The translations under genes were made by a program, and so were the position numbers. Of a stretch of 64,000 bases of DNA, positions 18,889 through 30,774 are shown piece after piece (positions within the stretch are counted from its first letter, which is position 1; the number at the start of each line of letters is the position of its first letter). The notes under the pieces were generated by a model, which made no database searches, had not been told where the DNA came from, and was given only the letters and a program-made list of their open reading frames with translations. Source of the stretch: Fremontodendron californicum (lineage: Eukaryota > Streptophyta > Magnoliopsida > Malvales > Malvaceae); NCBI GenBank assembly GCA_030761205.1, contig JAULJL010000038.1, forward strand, positions 496,001-560,000, given 5' to 3'.

Positions 18889-21800
18889 GTGTACGGATGC
18901 AGAATATGAGGACCCTCCTGTCAGTAATTCTGAAATTGATTTTGAAAGACCCATTTGCACGGGTGATTTTGAGGCTAATGAAGATACTGAGGATTATGAT
19001 CTACCTCCGGATTTATTGAGAAAAATAGAACAAGAGGAGAAGCAAGTACTTCCTCATAAGGAATTATTGGAAACAATAAATTTGGGAAATGATGAAGAGA
19101 TAAAAGAAATCAGAATTGGAACTTCATTGTCACCATTAATAAAAAGTGAATTGATAGCTTTGCTCCAGGAGCATGTGGATGTATTTGCATGGTCATACCA
19201 AGATATGCCAGGGTTAAATCCGGATATTGTGGTTCATAGGCTCCCTTTAAGGCCAGAATGCAAGCCAATTCAGCAAAAGTTGAGAAGAATGAGGCCTGAT
19301 ATGCTGTTAAAGATAAAAGAGGAAGTGAAGAAACAATTTGATGCTGGATTCCTAGAGGTGGCAAAATATCCAGAATGGGTGGCAAATATTGTTCCAGTAC
19401 CGAAGAAGGATGGCAAGGTGCGGATGTGTGTTGATTATCGAGATTTGAACAAGGCCAGCCCTAAAGATAATTTCCCTTTGCCCCATATTGATACTCTGGT
19501 GGATAATACAGCGAAGAGTTCTTTATTTTCTTTTATGGACGGATTCTCAGGATATAATCAAATCAAGATGGCACCGGAAGATATGGAGAAAACCACATTT
19601 GTTACAATGTGGGGCACCTTCTGCTACAAAGTAATGCCATTTGGATTGAAGAATGCTGGGGCAACATACCAGAGAGCCATGGTGACCTTGTTTCATGATA
19701 TGATGCATAAGGGAATTGAGGTCTACGTTGATGATATGATCGCAAAGTCACAAGGAGAAGAGGAGCATATTGCGAATCTTAAGAAGCTCTTTGAACGATT
19801 AAGGAAATTTAGACTCAAGCTAAATCCGGCAAAATGCACTTTTGGAGTCACCTCGGGGAAGTTGTTGGGTTTTGTTGTCAGCAAAAGAGGAATTGAGATT
19901 GACCCAGATAAAGTGAATGCCATTCAGAATTTGCCACCACCTCGCACTCAAAAGGAAGTAAGAGGCTTTCTAGGGAGATTGAATTACATTGCTCGGTTTA
20001 TTTCACAGTTGACCGACAAATGTGATCCAATATTTAAGTTACTTCGAAAGCGTGATCCAGGAGAATGGGATGAAGGGTGTCAGATTGCTTTTGAAAAGGT
20101 TAAGCATTATTTATCAAACACACCAGTATTAATGCCGCCGATCCCGGATAAACCAATGATACTGTATTTATCAGTATTTGAAAGTTCCATGGGTTGTGTT
20201 TTGGGGCAGCTTGATGAAACGGGAAAGAAAGAACAGGCAGTTTACTATCTCAGCAAAAAGTTCACAGACTATGAGTTGAAATATTCGTCGGTAGAAAAGT
20301 TGTGCTGCGCCTTAGCTTGGACTGCTCGAAGACTCAGACAGTATATGTTGTACCACACCACGTGGTTGATTGCCAAGCTAGATCCAATCAAGTACATGTT
20401 GGAAGCACCTTCTCTGTCAGGGAGGACGGCAAGATGGCAGGTTTTATTGTCAGAGTACGACATTGTATACGTAAGTCAAAAAGCTATCAAAGGCAGTGCA
20501 GTGGCGGAATTCTTAGCAAGTCGGGCAGTGGAAGATTATGAGCCGTTGAACTTTGACTTCCCAGATGAGGATTTGATGTATGTGTCGCAAGCAGATGAGA
20601 TTCCCCTAAAGAAGAAAGTGTGGAGAATGTACTTCGATGGCGCATCTAATGCCATGGGGCATGGAATCGGGGCAGTGCTTATATCCCCAGAAGAAGACTG
20701 TTATCCTTTCACTGCTAGATTGGATTTTGATTGTACAAACAATACTGCTGAGTATGAAGCATGTACTATGGGCCTTCGTGCCGCGGTGGACAGAAAGATC
20801 AAAGTATTGGAAGTCTATGGAGACTCAGCCTTGGTAATTTACCAGTTACGAGGAGAATGGGAAACCCGAGATTCAAAGCTAATCCGATACCGAGAACTCA
20901 TACTGAGTTTATTAGAGGAGTTCAAAGAAGTGAATTTCAATTACTTTCCTCGAGAAGAAAATCGAATGGCGGATGCTCTGGCTACTTTGTCATCGATGTT
21001 TAAAGTGAATGAAGGGGCAGAAGTTGTGCCGATCAAGATGAGCATATACGAGTCTCCTGCCCACTGCTTGAGTATCGAAGAAGAAGCAGATGGTCTCCCT
21101 TGGTATAACGACATCTTGCAGTACATCAAGAGTCAACAGTATCCAAAACAAGCGACAGAGAATGACAAGAGGACTCTAAGAAGGTTAGCAATGGGTTTTG
21201 TTCTAGATGGCGAGATTCTCTACAAGAAAGGGAAAGATCAAGTCTTGTTGAGGTGTGTCGGGTCTGCCGAAGCTCGAAGAATCATAGAAGAGGTCCATGA
21301 AGGGATGTGTGGCACCCACGGTAATGGTCACATGCTTGCTAAACAGATTATGAGGACAGGGTACTATTGGCTGACCATGGAAGGTGATTGTATCAGTTAT
21401 TCCCGGAAGTGTCATAAATGCCAGATTTATGCAGATAAGATTCATGTGTCGCCATCACCTTTACATGTCATGACTGCACCATGGCCTTTTTCAATGTGGG
21501 GAATGGATATGATCGGGCCTATTACCCCAAAAGCTTCAAATGGACATCGTTTCATCTTGGTGGCCATAGATTATTTCACAAAGTGGGTAGAAGCTGCGTC
21601 TTATGCAAATGTAACGAAGTCGGTGGTATGCAGATTCGTCAAGAAAGAAATCATATGCCGTTATGGGTTGCCAGCAAGAATTATTTCGGATAATGCTCTC
21701 AATTTGAACAATAAGATGATGAGAGAAGTGTGTACTCAATTCAAGATCACACATCATAATTCGGCACCTTACCGTCCGAAGATGAACGGCGCAGTAGAAG

Positions 21801-22348
21801 CAGCTAATAAGAACATCAAGAGGATCGTTGAGAAGATGACCAATGTGTACAAAGATTGGCATGAGATCCTGCCTTTTGCTCTTCATGCATATCGTACTTC
21901 GGTCCGCACATCTACAGGGGCAACACCGTTTTCTTTAGTATACGGGATGGAAGCAGTGCTACCTATTGAAGTTGAGATCCCTTCACTTCGGGTTTTGATG
22001 GAAGTTGGCCTAGAGGAAGCAGAATGGGTTAAAGCTCGTTATGAACAGTTGAATCTCATTGAGGAGAAAAGATTGAAAGCAATTTGTCACGGGCAGTTGT
22101 ATCAGAGAAGGATGATTCGAGCCCACAACAAGAAAGTTCGTCCGAGACAGTTTCGAGAGGGGGAGTTGGTATTGAGGAAAATTCTCCCTATAGTGAAGGA
22201 TCCAAGAGGAAAATGGGCTCCAAATTGGGAAGGACCTTATGTGGTAAAGAGAGCTTTTTCTGGAGGAGCATTGATTCTAACTCGGATGGACGGAGATGAT
22301 TTTAGACATCCCGTAAATGCTGATGAATTGAAGAAGTATTATGCTTGA
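18889..22348 (+). CDS. Ogre pol: reverse transcriptase, two RNases H, integrase
   Basis: An ATG at 18800 lies in the intron, so I start at the acceptor (CTDAEYEDPP). RT spans roughly 19300-19900 with MPFGLKNAGATYQ and YVDD at 19724-19735. The first RNase H (about 20140-20520) has ESS where an Asp is usual and looks degenerate. A second, archaeal-type RNase H follows at 20621-21000 with Asp 20636, Glu 20750, Asp 20822 and Asp 20972; dual RNase H is the hallmark of the Tat/Ogre lineage. Integrase has H-x3-H (21317, 21329) and C-x2-C (21410, 21419), then catalytic Asp 21506, Asp 21689 and Glu 21797 with 35 residues between the last two. SDNA replaces the usual SDNG. The integrase C-terminus ends near 22340. 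There are no stops or frameshifts; this element could be autonomous for copying. Confidence 0.95.
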
Positions 22349-23809
22349 AAAAAAAAAAAAAAAAAAAAAAAATTGTGATGTTGTGCACATGAAAATTCGA
22401 ATGATTCCAAGTGTAAAAATAGAAATTCTATATATCTATTTCCCCTGAGAATTGCTTTTCAAAGAAAATATTTATGCTTGATATGATGAATGGCCGTTTT
22501 TCATATTCCTTCCACTAAGAAGAAATTATCCTTAGTCACCCCTTTGAGCCTTAAGAATTATTTCTTTCTTTGAACCTTGATCAAGGATCACCCTCTACAC
22601 TGGAGGGCAAATGCGAGGAAAGATAATAAAAAATCATGGCAAAAAGAAAGCCATCAAAAAAATCAAAAAAAAAAGAGGGGACAGATGTTTCCAGAATGAG
22701 TTCTCCTCATGAAGTGATCCTTGATCCCATCACCCTTAAACACATTTTGGGCCTATTTATCCTTCCTTTCTAAAACTAAACCTTGGCCTACATTACATGC
22801 TTTGAAAGCCCATTTTGATCAAGCAGGGATATTTAATTTGGAAGATATTTCTCAGAATCCATCCCATCTTTTGGATTGATATTTTTACTGTGGAAGCATT
22901 TAGAATTCTCAAATGCAGAACCAAAAAAAAAAAAAAAGGAGAGGTTTAAGCCGAAAACCCCAAAGGGCGACTTAATACCGAACGGAGGAAACTTGAGTTG
23001 AAAACCTGTAAAAGGCAGCTTAAGTACTAATCAATGCTCCGTGTAATGGGGAAGAAAGCATCTTACAATCAGAGAAAAGGGGAACAATGCAGTCTGATGT
23101 AACTACAGAAGTTAAGAGGTTACCCAAGTGAATTGCTCATTCAAGAGAAATTTCAGATGGTTTGAAAAAGGAGGGGTCCAAGATATTCCGCATCCGGGGC
23201 ATCTACAGCCTATAACCTTATATTTGTTTCTTATATCCTTGACATTTATTTTTACCATTTTAAAACATTTCTTCAATAAATTCTTGTCATCCTTTTCATG
23301 ACAATTTTTTATTGATTCATATTCTTTTTCATATACTTTTAGATGCATTATGGTTGTTATTAAATTGAATGATGTTTAGTAATAAAAATCTTTAAATAAA
23401 GGGATTTCAAAGTATTACTAAGGAATAGATTTAAATCTTGGAAAGGTTTGGAAAGTTCACCAAGAAAAGAAAACAGTGAACGTGGTGGAGACTCCATTGC
23501 GTAGTCAGAAAATCTGTGAACTTCAGCAAAAGACAGAAGCTGAGACTATTTGACAAGATATCTTGAGTGAAGGATCCCTCAAGTGGGGCATCAATGAACA
23601 GTTGAAGACTCTGTCCTGAAGTCATATAATCTGTGAACCTCAAAGAAACCATGGATTAGAAATTATGGCATAATCATTTGATTGCATTTATTAGGAAGCA
23701 TACAAGCATTTGCAAAAGCATAACATTCTCATCATTGCATTTAGTTAACAGTGCAGATATCAGGCAAGCTTGGACTTCCCCAAGAAGAAGCTCGTTTTGC
23801 TTCTCAAAA
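22349..23809 (+). other. Ogre 3' UTR, part before the minisatellite
   Basis: This is noncoding, with a poly(A) run at 22349-22371 and further A-rich tracts near 22660 and 22925. Reverse-complement homology is visible to 39740-40350 of the minus-strand element, for example the segment around 22560-22630 versus 40110-40180. The sequence is therefore an inherited 3' UTR. Confidence 0.75.
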
Positions 23810-25510
23810 GATTCAGAGTTTGAGATTGCCATCAAGGTATTTTCTTTTGCTTTAAATCGAATTCATTTTGTTTTATCAAATGAGTCGAGCTTTGAGATCA
23901 TCGTCGAAGTATTTCCTTTTGTTTTAAATCGAATTCATTCTGTTTTATCAAATGAGTCGAGCCTTGAGACCATCGTCGAGGTATTTCCTTTTGTTTTAAA
24001 TCGAATTCATTCTGTTTCGTCAAATGAGTCGAGCCTTGAGACCATCGTCGAGGTATTTCCTTTTGTTTTAAATCGAATTCATTCTGTTTTATCAAATGAG
24101 TCGAGCCTTGAGATCACCATCGAGGTATCTCCTTTTGTTTTAAATCGAATTCATTCTGTTTCGTCAAATGAGTCGAGCCTTGAGACCATCGTCGAGGTAT
24201 TTCCTTTTGTTTTAAATCGAATTCATTCTGTTTCGTCAAATGAGTCGAGCCTTGAGACCATCGTCGAGGTATTTCCTTTTGTTTTAAATCGAATTCATTC
24301 TGTTTCGTCAAATGAGTCGAGCCTTGAGACCATCGTCGAGGTATTTCCTTTTGTTTTAAATCGAATTCATTCTGTTTCGTCAAATGAGTCGAGCCTTGAG
24401 ACCATCGTCGAGGTATTTCCTTTTGTTTTAAATCGAATTCATTCTGTTTTATCAAATGAGTCGAGCCTTGAGATCACCATCGAGGTATCTCCTTTTGTTT
24501 TAAATCGAATTCATTCTGTTTCGTCAAATGAGTCGAGCCTTGAGACCATCGTCGAGGTATTTCCTTTTGTTTTAAATCGAATTCATTCTGTTTCGTCAAA
24601 TGAGTCGAGCCTTGAGACCATCGTCGAGGTATTTCCTTTTGTTTTAAATCGAATTCATTCTGTTTCGTCAAATGAGTCGAGCCTTGAGACCATCGTCGAG
24701 GTATTTCCTTTTGTTTTAAATCGAATTCATTCTGTTTCGTCAAATGAGTCGAGCCTTGAGACCATCGTCGAGGTATTTCCTTTTGTTTTAAATCGAATTC
24801 ATTCTGTTTCGTCAAATGAGTCGAGCCTTGAGACCATCGTCGAGGTATTTCCTTTTGTTTTAAATCGAATTCATTCTGTTTCGTCAAATGAGTCGAGCCT
24901 TGAGACCATCGTCGAGGTATTTCCTTTTGTTTTAAATCGAATTCATTCTGTTTTATCAAATGAGTCGAGCCTTGAGATCACCATCGAGGTATCTCCTTTT
25001 GTTTTAAATCGAATTCATTCTGTTTCGTCAAATGAGTCGAGCCTTGAGACCATCGTCGAGGTAGTTCTTTTTGTTTTAAATCGAATTCATTCTGTTTCGT
25101 CAAATGAGTCGAGCCTTGAGACCATCGTCGAGGTATTTCCTTTTGTTTTAAATCGAATTCATTCTGTTTTATCAAATGAGTCGAGCCTTGAGACCATCGT
25201 TGAGGTAGTTCATTTTGTTTTAAATCGAGCCCATTCTGTTTTATCAAATGAGTCGAGCCTTGAGACCATCGTCGAGGTAGTTCTTTTTGTTTTAAATCGA
25301 ATTCATTCTGTTTCGTCAAATGAGTCGAGCCTTGAGACCATCGTCGAGGTATTTCCTTTTGTTTTAAATCGAATTCATTCTGTTTTATCAAATGAGTCGA
25401 GCCTTGAGAGCATCTTCGAGGTATTTCCTTTTGTTTTAAATCGAATTCATTCTGTTTTATCAAATGAGTCGAACCCTGAGACTGTCGTCAATATATTTTC
25501 GCTAGTTTTA
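23810..25510 (+). repeat. 72-bp minisatellite in the Ogre 3' UTR, about 23 copies
   Basis: The unit contains GAGTCGAGCCTTGAGACC, GAGGTATTTCCTTTTG and AAATCGAATTCATTCTG. Because 72 is a multiple of 3 and the unit lacks stops in several frames, long open frames appear on both strands (24-residue repeats), with no start or composition supporting a protein. Variant units with GAGATCACCAT recur at 24110, 24470 and 24974, that is 5 and 7 units apart, showing higher-order duplication. Edge units are the most diverged. Minisatellites in this part of Ogre elements are established. Confidence 0.95.
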
Positions 25511-25765
25511 AAGACCTCCGGGCACCATTTTTCTTTTGAAAATCGAATTCGTTTTCTTAAGACGGATCGAGCCTTGATTAGTCAGGGAATTCAATTTAAG
25601 GACAAATCTTCAATTTACAGCTTATTATCAAAACAAAAAAAAAAAACAAAAAAAAAAATGATAGAAAAGAAAACCCCTTTCCCTTTCTTTCATATGTGAT
25701 ATCACTGACCGTACAAAATTAGTGTTGGTTTATCTTTGCCTGATTCCTGATTCTCAGCAATAGCC
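25511..25765 (+). other. Ogre 3' UTR, distal part
   Basis: It holds a degenerate 72-bp-like unit (ATCGAATTCG ... CGAGCCTTG) and, at about 25513-25531, a single AGACCTCCGGGCACCATTTTT. That is the reverse complement of the core of the 81-bp minisatellite in the minus-strand element. A-rich tracts follow near 25630-25660. Confidence 0.8.
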
Positions 25766-25778
25766 AAAGAGGGGCAGC
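25766..25778 (+). other. Polypurine tract of the Ogre element
   Basis: AAAGAGGGGCAGC abuts TGTAGACACC, the first bases of the 3' LTR. It is conserved in the minus-strand relative at 36792-36804. Confidence 0.88.
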
Positions 25779-25910
25779 TGTAGACACCTAATTTTGTCCG
25801 GACCACTAAAACAGGTATGTTTTCTTCCCATATTGATGTTTCCGAGTATAAAAAGACTGTTTTCATCCTGCAGATGGTACTCCGAGACTTAGTTTAAGAG
25901 GGCGAGCACA

Positions 25911-26012
25911 AAAAGTCAAACTTGAAAAAGTCAACCCTGAAAAAAGTCAACCCCGAAAAAGTCAACCCCGAAAAAGTCAACCCCAGAAAGTCAACTATTG
26001 AAAAAGTCAACC
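25911..26012 (+). repeat. GTCAACCCCGAAAAA short tandem repeat in U3
   Basis: About seven units of 14-17 bp of the form AAAAAGTCAACCCCG occur near the start of the LTR. Reverse-complement versions with different copy number are at 36590-36660 and 47070-47110. GTCAA is close to a W-box core (TTGAC on the other strand), so the array could act as a stress-responsive enhancer; this is inference. Confidence 0.8.
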
Positions 26013-26489
26013 TACTTTCACAATCAAGATTTTGAGTTCAATTGAAAAATGGAGAAAGAATTTTGATAATCCGAGGTCTACATTGAAAGATATGGAGTTC
26101 GGAAGTTGGGATTTGGAGATTCAGTAGAAAAGAAACCCTAATCCGAGAAATTTGGGGAAAAGTGCTTAAACGATCAAACTGGTCGAAATTGAAGGTTCCA
26201 AATGAAAGATAAGCACTGACTACGGGTAATGGAGAAGTCACTTGCAAGAAAAACCGAAAGAAAAGTCAATCCGGGAGAAAACCGAGAATTAGAGTTTTTA
26301 GTGGATTTCGGTGAAATCGGGAAGAATCACAGAAATGGCCCGACTTGGTAAGGCCAAATCCCTCAATGGATGAATAATGGTTAAAAAGGATGGCCCAAGG
26401 CTCAGATTGAAGAAAATCTGAAAATCGGATTTGTTTTGAGCAAAACCGGGTTTCGGAGGTAAAAGGGCAAAATTGGAAAAATTTGGGAA

Positions 26490-27075
26490 AAATAGCAAAT
26501 GGACTCCGAAAATTATGGAAAATTTGTCAATCTCATTCTTAAATCATTTGAAGGAGATTGGCGAAAGAAAATCTTGATTCCGAGTTCGTTTGCAAAATGG
26601 CCAAATCCCGGGCTTCTTATAGAGTAATTCAAAAAGGAAAATCCCGGAAAAATAGCAAATGGACTCCAAAAATTCTGAAATTTGGAAAATCTCATTTTTA
26701 AATTATTTGGAAGAGATTGGCGAAAGAAAATCTTGATTCCGAGTTCGTTTGCAAAATGGCCAAATCCCGAGCCTCCTATGCAGTAATTCAAGCCGATAAA
26801 TCCCGAAAAAATACCAAATGAGCTCCAAAAATTATGAAAACTTCCAGATCACACTTTTTAATTATTTTGAAGAGATTGGTGAAGGAAAATCTTGATTTGG
26901 AGCTCGTTTAAAAAATGGTAAAATGTAGGGGCATAAAAGGGCATTTTTGGGAAGAAAAAATCCAAATATATAGAAAACGGACTCGGATAATTTTGAAAAC
27001 TTCCAGAACTCAATATTTTATTATTTTGGAAGTATTAAAAAAATAAAAATTGAATTTGGAGTCCGTTTGATATTT
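26490..27075 (+). repeat. Four diverged repeats of about 160 bp in U3
   Basis: Units begin near 26492, 26652, 26811 and 26965, each around AAATGGACTCCAAAAATT and later GAAAATCTTGATT and AAATGGCCAAAT. They are reflected in the minus-strand LTR at about 35500-36110. Confidence 0.8.
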
Positions 27076-27442
27076 ACTTGCATCCGGGGGGCAAAATGGT
27101 CATTTCACCCAAGCAACCGAAAAGGGCTTTTTTTGGCCCTTCAAAAAATCAGAGTTGGGCTGGAAAAGAGAAGTGCTGGAATGCCCAAGCCCAAGGAAAG
27201 GAGGAAGCTTCTAATTATTTTTTTTTTTAATCAAGTGGTTAAAAATCAAGAGTTAGTTAACCATTCTCTTTGATCAAGCCATGGTGAGTAAACCACATAG
27301 GTTAAGAAAGATGTCAACATTATTTTTACATAGAGAGGGCTGAGATGCTAATCTAAGGGTGGTAATTTCATGACTTTTCATCTTGAATTATTAGCCATTT
27401 GATGGAAAATAGGTTACACAAAAATGACAACATCTTTGAGGC

Positions 27443-27450
27443 TATATAAA
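27443..27450 (+). promoter_or_regulatory. Ogre LTR TATA box (TATATAAA)
   Basis: TATATAAA sits in GAGGCTATATAAACATC, followed about 35 bp on by a likely start region. It is the best TATA match in the LTR. The corresponding position is outside the window for the 5' LTR. Confidence 0.7.
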
Positions 27451-28732
27451 CATCATTAAGGCCAACCCTAGAGAGGCACATTTTGGTTTTTTTCTTTTCC
27501 ATTTTGGCTTATTTCTCTTAGTTTTTCTTAGTTTCTATCTTCTTGGTTGAGAGCAAAAAAAGAAAAGTTTAGAAAAAAAAGGAAAGTTTGAAGAGAAAAG
27601 CTTGAAATATTAGCTTCTTGAGGTTGCTCTTGAGCACCAACTCTTGCACTTTCATTTTCTATTCTTGTTTTTTGCTATTTTAATCTCTACTTGGTGAGTT
27701 TTCATTTTAGAATAATGTTTTTTTTGTTCTTCCTTCATTTCCTTTCTTAAGTATATTTTATTTACATTTTGTTTTTACAATAAACTCACCATGGCCAAAT
27801 GGCCTACATTATTTATTTTAAGTTGTTGTGTTGATTCATTTTACCATATTGTTTATGCTATTTTCTTGTTTTTGATGTTTTAAATGTTATGTTATTTCAT
27901 GTTCTTAAGTTATATTTAATTTGGTTGCTTTATTTGTTGCCATTTATGTCTTAGATTTCATGTTTTTGCATTTTTAATTTTCTGTTTTCATGTTGTTTAA
28001 ATTTGAGCATGTTTTAGAGTTAGCATATTAAGTGTTTGTGAAAATGCTTGTGTGATTCTTTGCATGATTCTTGTTTTATATCTTAGTGAGCATGTTTTAG
28101 ACTTAGTATATTAGGTGTTTGTGAAAATGCTTGTGTGATTTTTGTGTTATGACTTAGTTTTTCATGCTAGTATGCCAAGTGTTTGAGAAAATGCCATGCT
28201 TGTTGGAGCTTGAGGCCATTTGGCTACTCCATGTGTTTTGCATTGTGTGTTGCATTTTTTGTCATGCTAGTTGTTAGGTTTTTGCATTTGCATGATATTT
28301 GGTTGGATTTTTGAATTAAGCATGCCTTGTGTTTGTAAAAATGCCATGCATGTTTTAGGTCTAGGTTACATTAAATGCCATGCAAGTTCATGTTAGGTCT
28401 AGGCCATATTATTTATGTCATGCATTTTCCTTACATTTAGGTTTAGATCCATGCATTATGTTTGCTGTATTATTTCATGCATTTCATATTCATACCACTT
28501 GAATAATGACTTGAGCCAATTGATGGTTCAAAGTCATGCTCTCTTGAGCACACTTGTGGAAAATTAAGTTTGTCAAGTTGATTATTCTACCTTTGTGATT
28601 TTTTTTTACTTAGACAATTTTTATCTAACTTTCAAAAAGTCTTAGCTATTGTTTGGAAATCATTTTATGAGTTTCAAATATTTTTACTTTGATTTTTAAA
28701 TGATTTTATCAAAGACAAAAAAATGTGCTAGC

Positions 28733-29373
28733 AAAGCAGTTTTTTCTCCTCAAAAAAACTCGTACATCTCTGATTTTTCTGGGAATTCATCTTTGATCAT
28801 AAAATTAAGCCGATTTTTTATCGTGTAGTTTTACATGTCCTGAGTCTCCAGTAATTTTTTTAGAATTTTTGGAATTTTTAAAAATAGGGTAAAAAATCAT
28901 GGATTAAAACTGGACAGTGGAGTCAGAATTGAATTTAAAGAAAAACAAAGCAGTTTTTTCTCCTCAAAAAACTCGTACATCTCTGATTTTTCTGGGAATT
29001 CATCTTTGATCATAAAATTAAGCCGATTTTTTATCGTGTAGTTTTACATGTTCTGAGTCTCCAGTAATTTTTTTAGAATTTTTGGAATTTTTAAAAATAG
29101 GGTAAAAAATCGTGGATTAAAACTGGACAGTGGAGTCAGAATTGAATTTAAAGAAAAACAAAGCAGTTTTTTCTCCTCCAAAAACTCGTACATCTATGAT
29201 TTTTCTGGGAATTCATCTTTGATCAGAAAATTAAGCCGATTTGTTTTCGTGTAGTTTTACATGTCCTGAGTCTCCAGTATTTATTTTAGAATTTTTGGAA
29301 GTTTTAAAAATTGGGTAAAAAATCGTGGGTTAATACTGGACAGTGGAGTCAGAATTGAATTTAAAGAAAAACC
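28733..29373 (+). repeat. 213-bp triplication in the 3' LTR
   Basis: This is the counterpart of 281-920, with copy starts near 28734, 28947 and 29161. Confidence 0.9.
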
Positions 29374-30774
29374 ATTTTTCTGTTTTGGTTAATTTACTTA
29401 GAGTGGGCTGATTAGGAGGGTTAGCTACTGACTTAGGATAATTTATAAGCCTTTTTAAACTCTAAAAATGGTTTTTCAAGTCCCGGGTTAAGGGTAGCCA
29501 AGTCCGGATTTTTTAAACTTAGGAAATTAGAGCCATTTAAAAAATTCTAGCCCAGTTTTTATTTTTAATTCAAGCTTCTCAAAATTATTTTCAAACAATC
29601 ACAAAGTATTTTGGTTTTAGAATATTTAATTTGACATATTTTCCTAAGGTAGCCGGATATCTTTTTAGATATACGGATTTCCTTAATTAAAGGAAAAAAT
29701 ACATTTCATGCATTGCATTTTTATATTCATGCATTTTATATAATATGTGATTCTTGTTATAATAATTTCTATGATATTGTTATTATTTTGATTTATATTT
29801 TTGATGTTATATGGTTTATCATATGATTTGGAATATTTCATGATATCCCATGCTTTTATTTAGTCATTTTTTTGGTCATATTATTTAGCATATACTATGT
29901 TCATGCACTATTATTTCTATTTTTATTTTCATGCATATTATATGGTAGCATTATTTCATATTCCATTTCATTTAATGTATATGCCATATCATTCATGTTT
30001 GCCATGTCATTTAGGTTGCATTATATTATTTAGATTTTGCTATGTCATTTTATTTATGTCATGCATATACATGTTCATTTATTTTAAATGTTTTCAAAAA
30101 GATAATGGTTTTCAATAAAAATAAAGATATTCCCGAGTTAAAATAATTCATGAGTTCTCTACCGGGTTTGCTGGAGGGAATTTCATCAATTATCATTAAT
30201 AAAGGAATATCTTTCTTTCAAAAGAAGAATGATTCGGAAAGTTTTCCGAAACTAATAAAAATTTCTATATTTTGCCACGTTTGTTGGGGAATATAGGAAA
30301 ATTTTGAATTTATAAATTCCGGATCATTTTCAATAAAAAAATGGAATTATTTTTAAATTGGGAATTAACTTGAAATACTAAGTTTAAAACCAACTTTTTA
30401 CCGAGACTTGAGATAACACACGATTAATAAGGTACCGATTTATACGGGCGTTGTGGGGGTGCTAATCCTTCCCCACACGTAACCGACTCCCGAACCCGCT
30501 TCTTTGATTTCTCTGGTTTAAAACGCAGACTTGAAATTGGTTTTTAAAATGTTTTAATTAATTTTTAAAATATTTTATAAAACCGGTTTTAATAGGTGGC
30601 CGATCACACCTAGCTAAAAAAGATTGGTGGCGACTCCATGTCTTTTTTAAGGTCATTTTCAAAACCTTCATTTTTCTAGAGGAATTAAGTCGACTTTTCC
30701 TCGATTTTTTAATGTCACATCTAACGAATAATGAAGTCTTGCGATGAGACGTCGTTATTTTTTAGGTTGCGACA

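Larger units (their letters stand above)
1..30774 (+). mobile_element. Ogre/Tat-type Ty3/gypsy LTR retrotransposon, left end outside window
   Basis: The 2321 bases at the left edge align without gaps to 28454-30774, so they are the end of a 5' LTR and the start of a matching 3' LTR. I see three substitutions by eye (near 408, 449 and 876), implying a young insertion. The order LTR, tRNA-Arg PBS, extra ORF1, gag-pro, intron, RT/dual RNase H/INT, long 3' UTR with minisatellite, PPT, LTR is the known Ogre plan. Removing the nested element and adding the missing part of the LTR gives about 23.8 kb, in the usual Ogre range. The left target-site duplication is outside the window. The 5 bp after the 3' LTR are ATAAT. 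Confidence 0.95.
25779..30774 (+). repeat. 3' LTR of the Ogre element (complete, 4996 bp)
   Basis: It begins TGTAGACACC after the PPT and ends TTGCGACA. U3 runs to about 27475, where the TATA box lies, leaving an unusually long R/U5 of about 3.3 kb. Minisatellite at 25911-26012, roughly 160-bp repeats at 26490-27075 and the 213-bp triplication at 28733-29373 lie inside. Short ORFs in it are not credible genes. Confidence 0.95.

Noticed and set aside
23678..25699. Long plus-strand open frame of 673 codons with 24-residue repeats, and antisense frames over the same DNA
   Set aside because: It is the 72-bp minisatellite in the pol 3' UTR; a repeat length divisible by three without stops gives open frames on both strands. 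No flanking domain or independent coding signal exists.
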